From: Ramlibacter sp.
GTDB lineage: Bacteria; Pseudomonadota; Gammaproteobacteria; Burkholderiales; Burkholderiaceae_C
Assembly (NCBI GenBank): GCA_028292105.1
Contig: JAQGMY010000062.1
Coordinates: forward strand, 1-46,267
Direction of reading: 5' to 3'
DNA length: 46,267 nucleotides
Shown here: piece by piece, positions 17,697 through 25,846 of the stretch
Layout: each line of letters starts with the position of its first letter
Position numbering within the stretch: the stretch's first letter is position 1
Program-made: the position numbers and the translations under genes
Notes under the pieces: model-generated
Told to the model about the DNA's origin: nothing
The model's database searches: none
What the model saw: the letters and a program-made list of their open reading frames with translations, nothing else

Positions 17697-17711
17697 AATG
17701 CGGAGTCTCCA

Positions 17712-18728
17712 TTGAAGAAGATCGACAGCTACGCCCACATCTTTCCGCGCGCCTATTTCGACCGCATGGCGGCCACCGCCAAGGACAAGGGGGCCATCAA
17801 GCGCTGGCTGACCATCCCGGTGCTGTACGACCTCGACGCCCGCCTGAAGATGATGGAGGAGTTCCCGGACTACCAGCAGCTGCTGACGCTGTCGATGCCG
17901 CCCATCGAGGTGATCGCCGGCCCCGAGGACTCGCCCGAGATGGCGCGCCTGGCCAATGACGGCATGGCGCAGATCCGCGATGCGCATCCGGACAAGTTTC
18001 CCGCCTTCGTCGCCTCGCTGCCGATGAACAACGTACCGGCCGCGCTGGAGGAGATGGAGCGCGCGATCACGCAGCTGGGCGCGCGCGGCATCCAGGTCTT
18101 CACCAACGTCAACGGCCGCCCGCTGGACGACGAGGAGTTCCTGCCGATCTTCGAGGCGGCGGTGAACAAGTACGACGTGCCGATCTGGATGCACCCCGCG
18201 CGGGGCGCCGGCATGAGCGACTACGCGAGCGAGAAGAAGTCCAAGTACGAGATCTGGTGGACTTTCGGCTGGCCGTACGAGACCAGCGCGGCGATGACCC
18301 GCATGGTCTTCTCCGGCTTCTTCGACCGGTGGCCCAACCTGAAGGTGATCACCCACCACATGGGCGCGATGATCCCGTTCTTCGACGGTCGCGTCGGCCC
18401 CGGGCTGGACCAGTTCGGCAGCCGTACTTCGGACGAAGACTACGAAGGGCTGCTCAAGCGCATGCCCAAGCGCCCGATCGACTACTTCCGCATGTTCTAC
18501 GCGGACACGGCGCTGGCCGGCGGCCGCAGCGGCATCCGGTGCGGCCTGGACTTCTTCGGCGCCAAGCAGGTGGTGTTCGCCTCCGACTGCCCGTTCGACC
18601 CGGAAGGCGGCCCGATGTTCATCCGCACCATCCCGGAAGCGATCGACTCGCTGGGACTGCCGGAAGACGAGCGGGAAGGCATCTACTTTCGCAACGCATT
18701 GCGCTTGCTGAAGATGCCCTGCTGCTGA
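17712..18728 (+). CDS. Amidohydrolase of the ACMSD-like decarboxylase/hydrolase family
   Basis: A 338-residue TIM-barrel protein of the amidohydrolase 2 family, which includes aminocarboxymuconate-semialdehyde decarboxylase and related aromatic-acid decarboxylases. The N-terminal metal motif, normally DxHxH, reads DSYAHIFP, so the first histidine is replaced by tyrosine. Later motifs look intact: WMHPARG (about 160), VITHHMGAMIPFFDGR (about 215) and FASDCPFDPEGG (about 295), which holds the catalytic Asp. The start is TTG at 17712 with GGAGT seven bases upstream; the nearby ATG at 17698 is out of frame and stops at once. It is followed by a Bug receptor and is probably TetR-controlled. Confidence 0.82.
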   Translation: MKKIDSYAHIFPRAYFDRMAATAKDKGAIKRWLTIPVLYDLDARLKMMEEFPDYQQLLTLSMPPIEVIAGPEDSPEMARLANDGMAQIRDAHPDKFPAFVASLPMNNVPAALEEMERAITQLGARGIQVFTNVNGRPLDDEEFLPIFEAAVNKYDVPIWMHPARGAGMSDYASEKKSKYEIWWTFGWPYETSAAMTRMVFSGFFDRWPNLKVITHHMGAMIPFFDGRVGPGLDQFGSRTSDEDYEGLLKRMPKRPIDYFRMFYADTALAGGRSGIRCGLDFFGAKQVVFASDCPFDPEGGPMFIRTIPEAIDSLGLPEDEREGIYFRNALRLLKMPCC

Positions 18729-18754
18729 CAACCACGGACCCCGAGACGCAACAC

Positions 18755-19723
18755 ATGAAAAACATCGCCATCCTTTCCTTCGCGCTCGGCCTGATCGCCG
18801 CGGCGCCCTTCGCGGCGCAAGCGCAGAACTATCCGGAACGGCCGGTCCGCATCGTGGTGCCCTTCCCGCCCGGCGGCACGGTGGACCTGGTGGCGCGCGT
18901 GCTGGCCCAGAGCCTTTCGGAACAGACCGGCCAGACCTTCCTCGTGGACAACCGGCCGGGCGCCAGCGGCGCGATCGGCAGCGACGCGGTGGCCAAGGCG
19001 GCACCGGACGGCTACACGCTGCTGGTGCAGTCGCCGACGCTGATCGCCAGCCCGCTGATCAATCGCCGGGTGCCTTACGACGCCATCCGCGACTACCGGC
19101 CGATCGCGATGCTGGGCTCGGTGCCGATGGTGATGACCGTGCATCCGTCGATCCCGGCGAACAACCTCAAGGAGTTCATGGTCCTGGCCCGCGCCAACTC
19201 CGGCAAGTTCGCCTTCGGCACTTCCGCCGTCGGCTCTCCCATGCACCTGGCGACCGAGGCGCTGAAGAAGGAAGGCAAGCTCGAGATCCCGACCATCATC
19301 TACAAGGGCACCTCCGGCGCGCTCAACGATGCGCTGGGCGGCCAGATCACCGGCCTGATCGATGCGATCCCGTCGACCGCACCTCACATCGCCGCCGGCA
19401 AGCTCAAGCCGCTGGCCGTCACCACCAGGCGGCGGGTGCCCAGCCTGCCGAACGTGCCCACCGTCGCGGAGTCCGGGTTTCCGGAGTTCGAGATGGTCAC
19501 CTGGTACGGCCTGTGGGCGCCGCGCGGGCTGCCCGAGCCGATCGCCAGGAAGCTCGAAGCGCTGTCGCAGAAGGCCATGGCCTCCAGGACCGTCACCGAG
19601 AAGCTGGCGCCGCAGAGCTTCGAGTTCCGGGTGCTGGTGGGCGACAGCTTCAGCGGCTTCATCACCCAGCAGCTCGCGTCCTATGCACGGATCGTGAAGG
19701 ACGCGAACATCCAGGGCGAGTGA
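18755..19723 (+). CDS. Bug/TctC-family periplasmic substrate-binding protein
   Basis: A 322-residue periplasmic receptor. The signal peptide is MKNIAILSFALGLIAAAPFAAQAQ. Bug family hallmarks follow: NYPERPVRIVVPFPPGGTVDLVAR (about 24-47), VDNRPGASGAIGSDAVAKAAPDGYTLL, and the central VPTVAESGFPEFE segment. Bug proteins bind carboxylates, aromatic acids or amides and may feed tripartite tricarboxylate transporters, but no TctAB membrane genes are in this window. The ORF track start at 18257 is a shadow of the amidohydrolase gene. It lies 26 bases after that gene and likely delivers its substrate. Confidence 0.92.
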   Translation: MKNIAILSFALGLIAAAPFAAQAQNYPERPVRIVVPFPPGGTVDLVARVLAQSLSEQTGQTFLVDNRPGASGAIGSDAVAKAAPDGYTLLVQSPTLIASPLINRRVPYDAIRDYRPIAMLGSVPMVMTVHPSIPANNLKEFMVLARANSGKFAFGTSAVGSPMHLATEALKKEGKLEIPTIIYKGTSGALNDALGGQITGLIDAIPSTAPHIAAGKLKPLAVTTRRRVPSLPNVPTVAESGFPEFEMVTWYGLWAPRGLPEPIARKLEALSQKAMASRTVTEKLAPQSFEFRVLVGDSFSGFITQQLASYARIVKDANIQGE

Positions 19724-20108
19724 GGGCGGCAACGGCCGCGTCCGGCACGTCGCGGTTGATTCGTTGAAACGCCGTGTGCTTCACCCGGCTTCGAGCTGCA
19801 GCCCCGGGGCCGCGCAGCGCCATCGCCGTGACGCCGCCAAAGTAGCAATGCCGCAGCGCCAGCGCGTAGGCGTCGAGCGCCTGCAGCAGGATCGAGTGAT
19901 GTTCATTCTCGTTTTTTTGTCAAAAACGAGATCCGTTCATACTCCTGGACTGGCGAGCTGCCCGCAGGCGCCGGGCCCGGTGTCCCAAGAGGGATACGAT
20001 CCATAAAACCTGGCGCCGGACCAAAGTGAAATTGTGGACATGAGATATGGCGGGCGTTGATATCCGAAGCCTGGACACTGCGATGCTGCGAACACCGGAC
20101 GCCCTGCC
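19724..20108. other. 385-base gene-free gap with a coding-like remnant
   Basis: No convincing gene lies here. On the reverse strand, from about 19910 down to about 19740, one frame keeps high third-position GC and reads like protein (HHSILLQALDAYALALRHCYFGGV) but has no start codon and is closed upstream by a stop, so it may be a gene remnant that I cannot identify. The right half is richer in A/T and holds the inverted repeat at 19907 and a small GTGTCCC-AAGA-GGGATAC hairpin at 19979. The 80-codon ORF at 19764 is not protein-like. Confidence 0.3.
19907..19931. repeat. Perfect 10-bp inverted repeat with poly-T/poly-A arms
   Basis: TCTCGTTTTT and AAAAACGAGA flank TTGTC. No T-run follows on either side, so it is not a typical terminator. 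The centre contains TTGTCA on the forward strand and TTGACA on the reverse strand, so a promoter element inside an operator is one explanation. Confidence 0.6.
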
Positions 20109-21695
20109 ATGACGTCCCCCGCCGCCAACTCCCTCTGGTCGCCCTTGCGCCTGCCCGCCTTCCGCGGGCTGTGGCTTGGCAGCGCCATCTACTTCACCGG
20201 CAACGCCATGCAGGTCATGGCGGCGTCCTGGCTGATGGTGGAGCTCACGGGCTCCTCCTTCCTGGCCGCGCTGGTGCAGACGGCCGTGTTCCTGCCGATG
20301 TTCCTGCTGGCGCTGCCCGCCGGCGTGCTGGCGGACACGACCGACAGGCGTGGATTGATCCTCAAGGCGCTCGGCGTCCAGGTCGGCGTCCTGGTCGTGC
20401 TGTCCGTGCTGGCGCTGCTCGGGTGGGCCGGTCCGGCGGCCTTGCTGGTGTTCACCTTCGCCGCGGGCTGCTGCACCGCGCTGCTGTCGCCGGCCTGGAA
20501 CACCAGCGTCGCCGACACCGTCCCGCGCGAGGACATGCCGCAGGCGATCACCGCCATGTCGATCGCATGGAACAGCGCCCGCGCGCTGGGGCCGTCGATC
20601 GCCGGTTTCGTGTTCGCCTGGCTGGGCGCCGGCTGGGTGTTTGCCCTGGCGGTGGCGAGCGCAGTGGCGATGATGCAGGCAGTGCGCATATGGCCGCCGG
20701 CGGAGCACCCGAAGTCGCCGCTGCCGGCGGAGCGGCTCTGGAGCGGCACGGTGGCCGGCCTGCGCTATGCACGGCACTCACCCATGATCCTGGCCCAGTT
20801 GCTGCGCACCGTCGCTTTCAGCGGCAGCGGGTCCGCGCTCTGGGCGCTGCTGCCTGCCATTGCGGCGCAACACCTGCAGCTCGGCGCGGCGGGCTTCGGC
20901 TTCCTCATGGGCTGCCTCGGCACCGGCGCAGTCGCCGCGGGGCTGGTGCTGGGCAAGTTGCGCGCCAGGCTGGGACTGGAACGGCTGGTCGCCGCCGGCA
21001 GTTTCGTTTTCGCGGCGCTGATGGTCATCGCAGCGTTCGTGCGCATTCCGGCCGTGGTGTTCGTGAGCCTGGCGATCGGCGGCGCCGGCTGGATGGCGGT
21101 GATGGCGACCTTCAACACAGCCACGCAGTCGAGCGCGCCGCCGTGGGTGCGGTCGCGCGCCGTGGCGCTGCACACGGTCAGCGCCCTGGGTTCGTTCGCC
21201 ATCGGCTCGGCCTTCTGGGGCGCGGTGTCGGGGCTCGCGGGACTGCCGTTCGCCCTGTGCCTGGCCGCCCTCTCGATGGTCGCGGGCGTCTTCCTGGCCC
21301 GCAAGTTCCCCTTGCGCATGGGCGACGCGCAGGAGATCACGCCGGTGGCGCTCTGGGAAGACACGTTCATCGCGAACCAGCCCCTGCCCGACGACGGACC
21401 GGTGTCGGTGGAAGTGGCGTATCGGGTCAACACGGGCGAGGCCGAGGAATTCCTGCACGCCGTGAGCCAGCTGCGGGCCTCGCGCCGCCGCGACGGTGCG
21501 ACCCTGTGGCGCGTGTACCGGGACCTGGGCGACTCCTCGCGTTACGTCGAGCGCTTCATCGTCGCGTCCTGGGCCGACTACCTGCACCAGCGCTCGCGCG
21601 GCACGCTGGCCGACCAGGAACTGGAGGCCCGCGTTCGCGAATTCCTGCGCGCGGACCAGCCGGTGACGACGCAGCGCTACATCGCCGAGCGCTGA
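20109..21695 (+). CDS. MFS exporter of the MFS_3 (EntS-like) type
   Basis: A 528-residue inner-membrane transporter. About twelve membrane helices cover residues 15-400, with the motif-A-like loop GVLADTTDRRGLI near 75-87 between helices 2 and 3. The last 120 residues are soluble (EEFLHAVSQLRASRRRDGATLWRVYRDLGDSSRYVERFIVASWADYLHQ) and resemble the antibiotic monooxygenase-like C-terminal domain found in MFS_3 proteins. That family exports siderophores and other small molecules. The ATG at 20109 gives the usual family start. Substrate is unknown; neighbours suggest no clear operon partner. Confidence 0.88.
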   Translation: MTSPAANSLWSPLRLPAFRGLWLGSAIYFTGNAMQVMAASWLMVELTGSSFLAALVQTAVFLPMFLLALPAGVLADTTDRRGLILKALGVQVGVLVVLSVLALLGWAGPAALLVFTFAAGCCTALLSPAWNTSVADTVPREDMPQAITAMSIAWNSARALGPSIAGFVFAWLGAGWVFALAVASAVAMMQAVRIWPPAEHPKSPLPAERLWSGTVAGLRYARHSPMILAQLLRTVAFSGSGSALWALLPAIAAQHLQLGAAGFGFLMGCLGTGAVAAGLVLGKLRARLGLERLVAAGSFVFAALMVIAAFVRIPAVVFVSLAIGGAGWMAVMATFNTATQSSAPPWVRSRAVALHTVSALGSFAIGSAFWGAVSGLAGLPFALCLAALSMVAGVFLARKFPLRMGDAQEITPVALWEDTFIANQPLPDDGPVSVEVAYRVNTGEAEEFLHAVSQLRASRRRDGATLWRVYRDLGDSSRYVERFIVASWADYLHQRSRGTLADQELEARVREFLRADQPVTTQRYIAER

Positions 21696-21708
21696 GGCCG
21701 ACGGCGCC

Positions 21709-22050
21709 TCACTTCACCGGCAGCAGCGGAATGAAGACCCGGCCCTCCTGCACGCGCACCGGGTAAGTCCTGATCGGCACCATGCAGGGCGGCGCTTCCA
21801 CCGCGCCGGTGCGGATGTTGAAGGCGCCGTTGTGGAAGTCGCATTCGACGATGTCGCCGAGGATGCAGCCCTCCGACAGGGAGCCGGGGCCGTGGGTGCA
21901 GCGGTCGTCGGTGACGAAGAATTCACCGTCCACGTTGAAGACCGCGAGCTCGGCCCCGTCCCTCTCCACCTTGACGGCGAACCCCGGCGCGACGTCGTGC
22001 GTGCTGCAAAGAGCCGTCCAGTTGCCGGCGGCGAGTGGGGGCGCGGACAT
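21709..22050 (-). CDS. Rieske-type ferredoxin of a ring-hydroxylating oxygenase
   Basis: A 113-residue Rieske 2Fe-2S protein that would pass electrons to the oxygenase encoded divergently. The cluster ligands are CTHG (about residues 45-48) and CDFH (about 64-67), with CxH-x15-17-CxxH spacing typical of naphthalene-dioxygenase-type ferredoxins. I start it at 22050 (MSAPPLAAGNW), which is preceded on its own strand by AAGGAG; the ORF track start at 22191 extends into the divergent gene. Its partner starts 91 bases away on the other strand. No dedicated reductase gene is in the window. Confidence 0.9.
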   Translation of the reverse strand: MSAPPLAAGNWTALCSTHDVAPGFAVKVERDGAELAVFNVDGEFFVTDDRCTHGPGSLSEGCILGDIVECDFHNGAFNIRTGAVEAPPCMVPIRTYPVRVQEGRVFIPLLPVK

Positions 22051-22090
22051 CCAGGCTCCTTGGGGCCATGCAAAAGCCGATGCTATCATC

Positions 22091-22127
22091 GTTCCTCTAT
22101 AGGTGACGCCGTTCCCCATAGAGGAAC
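22091..22127. promoter_or_regulatory. Inverted-repeat operator with overlapping promoter elements
   Basis: GTTCCTCTAT and ATAGAGGAAC form perfect 10-bp arms separated by 17 bases, in the divergent region between the ferredoxin and oxygenase genes. An extended -10 element TGCTATCAT at 22081-22089 would start forward transcription inside the left arm. The IclR regulator encoded downstream of the oxygenase is the likeliest binder, by position only. Confidence 0.55.
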
Positions 22128-22141
22128 ACTCGGAGAAGCCA

Positions 22142-23428
22142 ATGCTGAACCAGGAACAGAACGCCCTCCTCACCCAGACCGGTCCCGGCACACCGATGGG
22201 CGAGCTGTTTCGCCGCTACTGGCTGCCCGCCTTGCTGGCCGAGGAGGTGGCCGAGGCGGACGGCGCGCCGGTGCGGCTGCAACTGCTGCACGAGCGGATG
22301 GTGGTGTTTCGCGACACGCAAGGGCGCCTGGGCGCGATCGAGGAGTTCTGCGCCCACCGCGGCGTCTCGCTCTGGTTCGGCCGCAACGAGGAGAACGGCA
22401 TCCGCTGCCCGTACCACGGCTGGAAGTACGACGTGCACGGCGCTTGCCTGGAGGTGCCTTCGGAGCCCGCCGAAAGCGGCTTTTGCGACAGCATCAAGCT
22501 CAAGGCTTACCCGGTGGTGGAGCGCGGCGGCATCGCCTGGATCTACATGGGCCCGCCGCAGCTGCAACCCCCGCTGCCCGAATACGAATTCGCCACCGTG
22601 CCCCGGGTGCAGAGCTACACCTCCAAGCGGCTGCAGGAATGCAACTGGCTGCAGGCGCTGGAAGGCGGCATCGACTCCAGCCACGTGTCGTGGCTGCACA
22701 GCAGCAGCCTGAAGTCCGACCCGCTGTTCCAGGGCTCCAAGGGCAACGAGTACAACCTGAGCGACCGCAAGCCGGTGTTCGAGGTCTCGAATGGCGACGC
22801 CGGCCTCTTCATCGGCGTGCGGCGCAACGCCGAGGAAGGCTCGTACTACTGGCGCATCACGCCGTGGCTGATGCCTTGCTTCAGCATGGTGCCGCCGCGC
22901 GCCGACCACCCGCTGCACGGCCACTTCTGGATTCCCATCGACGATGAGAACTGCTGGGCCTGGAGCTTCGACTACCACCCGACCCGCGCCTTGAAGGACT
23001 CGGAAGTCGAGGCGATGAAGGCCGGCAAGGGCGTGCACTCGCTGAACATCCCGGGCACCTACCGCCCGGTGCAGAACAAGGACAACGACTACCTGATCGA
23101 TCGCGCCAGGCAGAAGGCCGGCCAGTTGTTCAGCGGCGTCGAGGGCATCGCGATCCAGGACGCCTCGCTGCAGGAGAGCATGGGAGCGATCCAGGACCGC
23201 ACCCGCGAGCACCTGGTGTCGACCGACAACGGCATCATCATGGCGCGGCGCCTGCTGATGAAGGCGGCGCGCGCGCTCGCCGACAAGGGCGTGCCGCCGC
23301 CCGGCACGCTGCCGCAACAGCAGCGGGTGCGTTCGGCGGCGCTCGTGCTGGCAACGGACACGCCGTACCTGGAAGCCGCGCGCGAGGCGCTGCGCGCCGA
23401 GCCGGGCAAACCGCACGCCACGGTTTGA
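22142..23428 (+). CDS. Rieske non-heme iron oxygenase, alpha subunit (phthalate 4,5-dioxygenase/LigXa-like)
   Basis: A 428-residue aromatic-ring oxygenase component. The Rieske cluster motif is FCAHRGVSLWFG (about 73-84) with CPYHGWKYD (about 93-101). The mononuclear iron site is NWLQALEGGIDSSHVSWLH (about 175-193), showing the D-x2-H-x4-H pattern and the bridging acid. Length and layout match the phthalate dioxygenase type, which works without a beta subunit. I chose the ATG at 22142, preceded by GGAGAA; the track start at 22103 lies in the operator. It acts with the divergent ferredoxin; the substrate is not deducible, although aromatic carboxylates are typical. Confidence 0.88.
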   Translation: MLNQEQNALLTQTGPGTPMGELFRRYWLPALLAEEVAEADGAPVRLQLLHERMVVFRDTQGRLGAIEEFCAHRGVSLWFGRNEENGIRCPYHGWKYDVHGACLEVPSEPAESGFCDSIKLKAYPVVERGGIAWIYMGPPQLQPPLPEYEFATVPRVQSYTSKRLQECNWLQALEGGIDSSHVSWLHSSSLKSDPLFQGSKGNEYNLSDRKPVFEVSNGDAGLFIGVRRNAEEGSYYWRITPWLMPCFSMVPPRADHPLHGHFWIPIDDENCWAWSFDYHPTRALKDSEVEAMKAGKGVHSLNIPGTYRPVQNKDNDYLIDRARQKAGQLFSGVEGIAIQDASLQESMGAIQDRTREHLVSTDNGIIMARRLLMKAARALADKGVPPPGTLPQQQRVRSAALVLATDTPYLEAAREALRAEPGKPHATV

Positions 23429-24219
23429 GCCGCCCGAGCGTGGCCGACGCAGCGCCCGGATCCACCAGCCGCTTGTCTTCGGTCGCCGCCTCGTTGCGGC
23501 TGCTGAAGGCTTTCACCGCGCAGGAACCGGAGATCGGCATCAGCGAACTGGCCCGCCGGCTCGGGCTGGGCAAGAGCACGGTCCATCGGCTGGCCAGCAC
23601 GCTCAGCGCCGAAGGCTTCCTGGAGCAGAACCCGCAGGACGGCCGCTACCGCCTGGGGCTGGCGCTGTTCTCCCTGGGTACCCTGGTGCGCAGGCGCATG
23701 GACATCGCCACCGAAGCACTGCCGCACCTGCATACGCTGCGGGAAAAGAGCAACGAGACGGTGCACCTGGCGGTGCTGGACGGCGAGGACATCGTCTACC
23801 TCTACAACCTCGAGAGCCAGCAGGCGATCCGCATCCGGTCCTACCTCGGCGTGCGCAAGCCGGCGTTCTGCACGAGCGAGGGCCGGGCGATCCTGGCTTT
23901 CAGCCCGGCCGATGCGGTCGCGCGCGCATTGCCGCCAAAGCTCGCCGCCCGCACCGCAGCCACGCTGACCGACGCGGCCGCCGTGCGCCGGGCGCTCGAC
24001 GAAGTGCGCCGCGCCGGCTATGCCGTCGACGACGAGGAGAGTGAAGAAGGGCAACGCGGGATCGCCGCGCCGGTGCGCGATGCCAGCGGCAGCGTGGTCG
24101 CCGCCGTCGGCATGGCCGGGCCGATCCAGCGCCTGACGAAGAAGAGCCTGCGCGGCATGGTGCCCCTGGTGATGGAGACCGCCGACGTGCTGTCGGCCCG
24201 GCTCGGTTACCGCGCCTAG
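23425..24219 (+). CDS. IclR-family transcriptional regulator
   Basis: A 264-residue regulator. The winged helix-turn-helix is LSSVAASLRLLKAFTAQEPEIGISELARRLGLGKSTVHRLASTLSAEGFLEQ (about 16-67) and the IclR effector domain follows (YLGVRKPAFCTSEGRAILAF, then DDEESEEGQRGIAAPVRDASGSVVAAVGMAG). The TTG at 23425 overlaps the oxygenase stop (TTGA), suggesting coupling; the GTG at 23440 is an alternative start. It probably controls the oxygenase/ferredoxin pair through the inverted repeat at 22091. Effector unknown. Confidence 0.9.
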   Translation: MSRPSVADAAPGSTSRLSSVAASLRLLKAFTAQEPEIGISELARRLGLGKSTVHRLASTLSAEGFLEQNPQDGRYRLGLALFSLGTLVRRRMDIATEALPHLHTLREKSNETVHLAVLDGEDIVYLYNLESQQAIRIRSYLGVRKPAFCTSEGRAILAFSPADAVARALPPKLAARTAATLTDAAAVRRALDEVRRAGYAVDDEESEEGQRGIAAPVRDASGSVVAAVGMAGPIQRLTKKSLRGMVPLVMETADVLSARLGYRA

Positions 24220-24266
24220 GCCGATCCCGCCTTGACCCGGTCGCGGCGGTTCGCGATCCCGCCGGG

Positions 24267-24662
24267 CTAGTTCCGGTACGGCCGCGGCGGATTCATCGGC
24301 GGCGGTGCCGGCCGCGGCGCGGGCAGCGCGGACGGCGCGGCTCCCGGCTGCACCAGGACCGCCGGCGCACGCACCGGCATCGAGCGGCCTACGCACTGGC
24401 TGAACGTCTGGGCGTAGACCAGGCTGTGATGCTGGGGCAGCTGCCACGCCGCGCACCAGGCCTCCGCGCCGCACCGCGCCTCGAGCACTTCATAGGCAAC
24501 CGGACGGGTGTCCGGCACCTCCGCCGCCAGGGCCGGCAGCGAGCACTGCTGCGGGATGGTGATCATGGCGGACTGGTTGACCGGCTCGCGCGTGGCGCAG
24601 GCCGACAGCAGGAGACACACGGCAATGGCGGGAAGGAGCCGGAGGGCTGGCAGCGAAGTCAT
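24267..24662 (-). CDS. Small lipoprotein, hypothetical
   Basis: A 131-residue protein. The N-terminus is a lipoprotein signal with lipobox LLSAC (cysteine near residue 22). The mature part has four further cysteines in its central section (PQQCSLPAL, ARCGAEAWCAAWQ, FSQCVGRS), which could form two disulfides, and then a Pro/Ala-rich tail ending NPPRPYRN. I start it at 24662, where the lipoprotein signal begins; the track start at 24743 adds a non-signal extension. No family is recognised. It is convergent with the IclR gene. Confidence 0.65.
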   Translation of the reverse strand: MTSLPALRLLPAIAVCLLLSACATREPVNQSAMITIPQQCSLPALAAEVPDTRPVAYEVLEARCGAEAWCAAWQLPQHHSLVYAQTFSQCVGRSMPVRAPAVLVQPGAAPSALPAPRPAPPPMNPPRPYRN

Positions 24663-24766
24663 GGCGCCGAGGTTACCGCAGCTCGCCTGTTCCCGCAGGC
24701 GCTCCCCGCCGTTTACGATGGGCGAGGTCCGCGCCCGCGGCATCCCGGTTGATTCGTCAATCCACG

Positions 24767-24795
24767 TTGATCAAGCTCGATCAAGCTCTTAAAGT
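24767..24795 (+). promoter_or_regulatory. Candidate promoter with tandem GATCAAGCTC in the spacer
   Basis: TTGATC, a 17-base spacer and TAAAGT give a plausible sigma-70 promoter for the decarboxylase-like gene, with a leader of about 36 bases. Two adjacent copies of GATCAAGCTC (24769-24788) fill the spacer and could be an operator. Confidence 0.45.
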
Positions 24796-24837
24796 CCGGC
24801 CAAATCACGACCACAACAAAGTTTCCAGGAGACTTCT

Positions 24838-25821
24838 TTGAGCAAGCTCACGCTATCCATCGGCATCAATGACTACGACCACGTCCGGGACCTGCTCTCC
24901 GGCCGGGTACAGGCGGAAGGGATCGACCTGCTGCCCAGCGTCCTTCCGGTCGAGGAAATCTTCTACCGCTTCATCAAGTTCCGCGAGTGGGACGTGGCGG
25001 AGATGTCCTTCGCCAAATACATCTCCCTGACCTCCCAGGGCGGTGACGGCCTGACGGCGATCCCGGTGTTCCCCTCGCGCGTGTTTCGCCAGTCGTCCTT
25101 CTACGTGCGCGCCGGCAGCGAGCTGAAGTCTGCCGCGCAACTCGCCGGCTGCCGCATCGGCGTGCCGGAGTGGGCGCAGACGGCCTCCATCTACAGCCGT
25201 GGCTATCTCACCGGCAGCGTGGGGATCCCCTTGACGGCGATCGACTGGGTCCAGGCGGGGGTGAACGAAGCCGGCCGCGCCGAGAAGGTCGAGATCAAGC
25301 TGCCGGACCAGGTGCGCCTGACGCGCCGCCCGGACAGCAACCTGAACACCCTCCTGCTCGGCAACGAGATCGACGTCGTGCTGTCCGCGCGCCCGCCGCG
25401 CGGGTTTGCCGAGGGCAGCATCGTTCGGCTGTTCGATGACTCGGCTGCGGTCGAGCGTGCCTGGTACCAGGAGACGGGAATCTTCCCGATCATGCACGTC
25501 ATCGCCATCCGCAAGGAGCAGCTCGATCGCCATCCCTGGATCGCCACCAACCTCTTGAAGGCTTTCACGCAGGCCAAGGATCGCAGCGTCGAGCGCGCCC
25601 TCGACATCACCTGCTCGCACTTTCCGCTACCCTGGATTCCGGAGGCGGCCAAGTCCGCGCAGGCGACGATGGGGAACGACTTCTGGCCGTACGGGATCGA
25701 GCCGAACCGCCCGACGCTGCAAGCCTTCGCCGATTTCGCTTTCGAGCAGGGCGTCTGCCACAGGCGCGTCGCGCTGGAGGAACTGTTCCCCGTCCAGGTC
25801 CAGAGCAGCGTCAAGGTCTGA
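24838..25821 (+). CDS. 4,5-dihydroxyphthalate decarboxylase-like protein
   Basis: A 327-residue protein with the periplasmic-binding-protein type 2 fold used by Pht5-type 4,5-dihydroxyphthalate decarboxylases. There is no signal peptide, which argues for a cytoplasmic enzyme rather than an ABC receptor. Family-type segments include YDHVRDLLSGRVQAEGIDL (about 13-31), FYRFIKFREWDVAEMSFAKYISL (about 43-65), AIPVFPSRVFRQSSFYVR and GVPEWAQTASIYSRGYL. The start is TTG at 24838, with AGGAG six bases before it. A Bug receptor follows in the same operon. Conversion of a dihydroxylated aromatic acid is plausible; the real substrate is unknown. Confidence 0.75.
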   Translation: MSKLTLSIGINDYDHVRDLLSGRVQAEGIDLLPSVLPVEEIFYRFIKFREWDVAEMSFAKYISLTSQGGDGLTAIPVFPSRVFRQSSFYVRAGSELKSAAQLAGCRIGVPEWAQTASIYSRGYLTGSVGIPLTAIDWVQAGVNEAGRAEKVEIKLPDQVRLTRRPDSNLNTLLLGNEIDVVLSARPPRGFAEGSIVRLFDDSAAVERAWYQETGIFPIMHVIAIRKEQLDRHPWIATNLLKAFTQAKDRSVERALDITCSHFPLPWIPEAAKSAQATMGNDFWPYGIEPNRPTLQAFADFAFEQGVCHRRVALEELFPVQVQSSVKV

Positions 25822-25846
25822 AGATTCGCATGCGCAAGGAGCAATC

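Noticed and set aside
19764-20006. An 80-codon forward ORF in the 385-base gap.
   Set aside because: No protein-like segment and it crosses the inverted repeat; it was not called as a gene.
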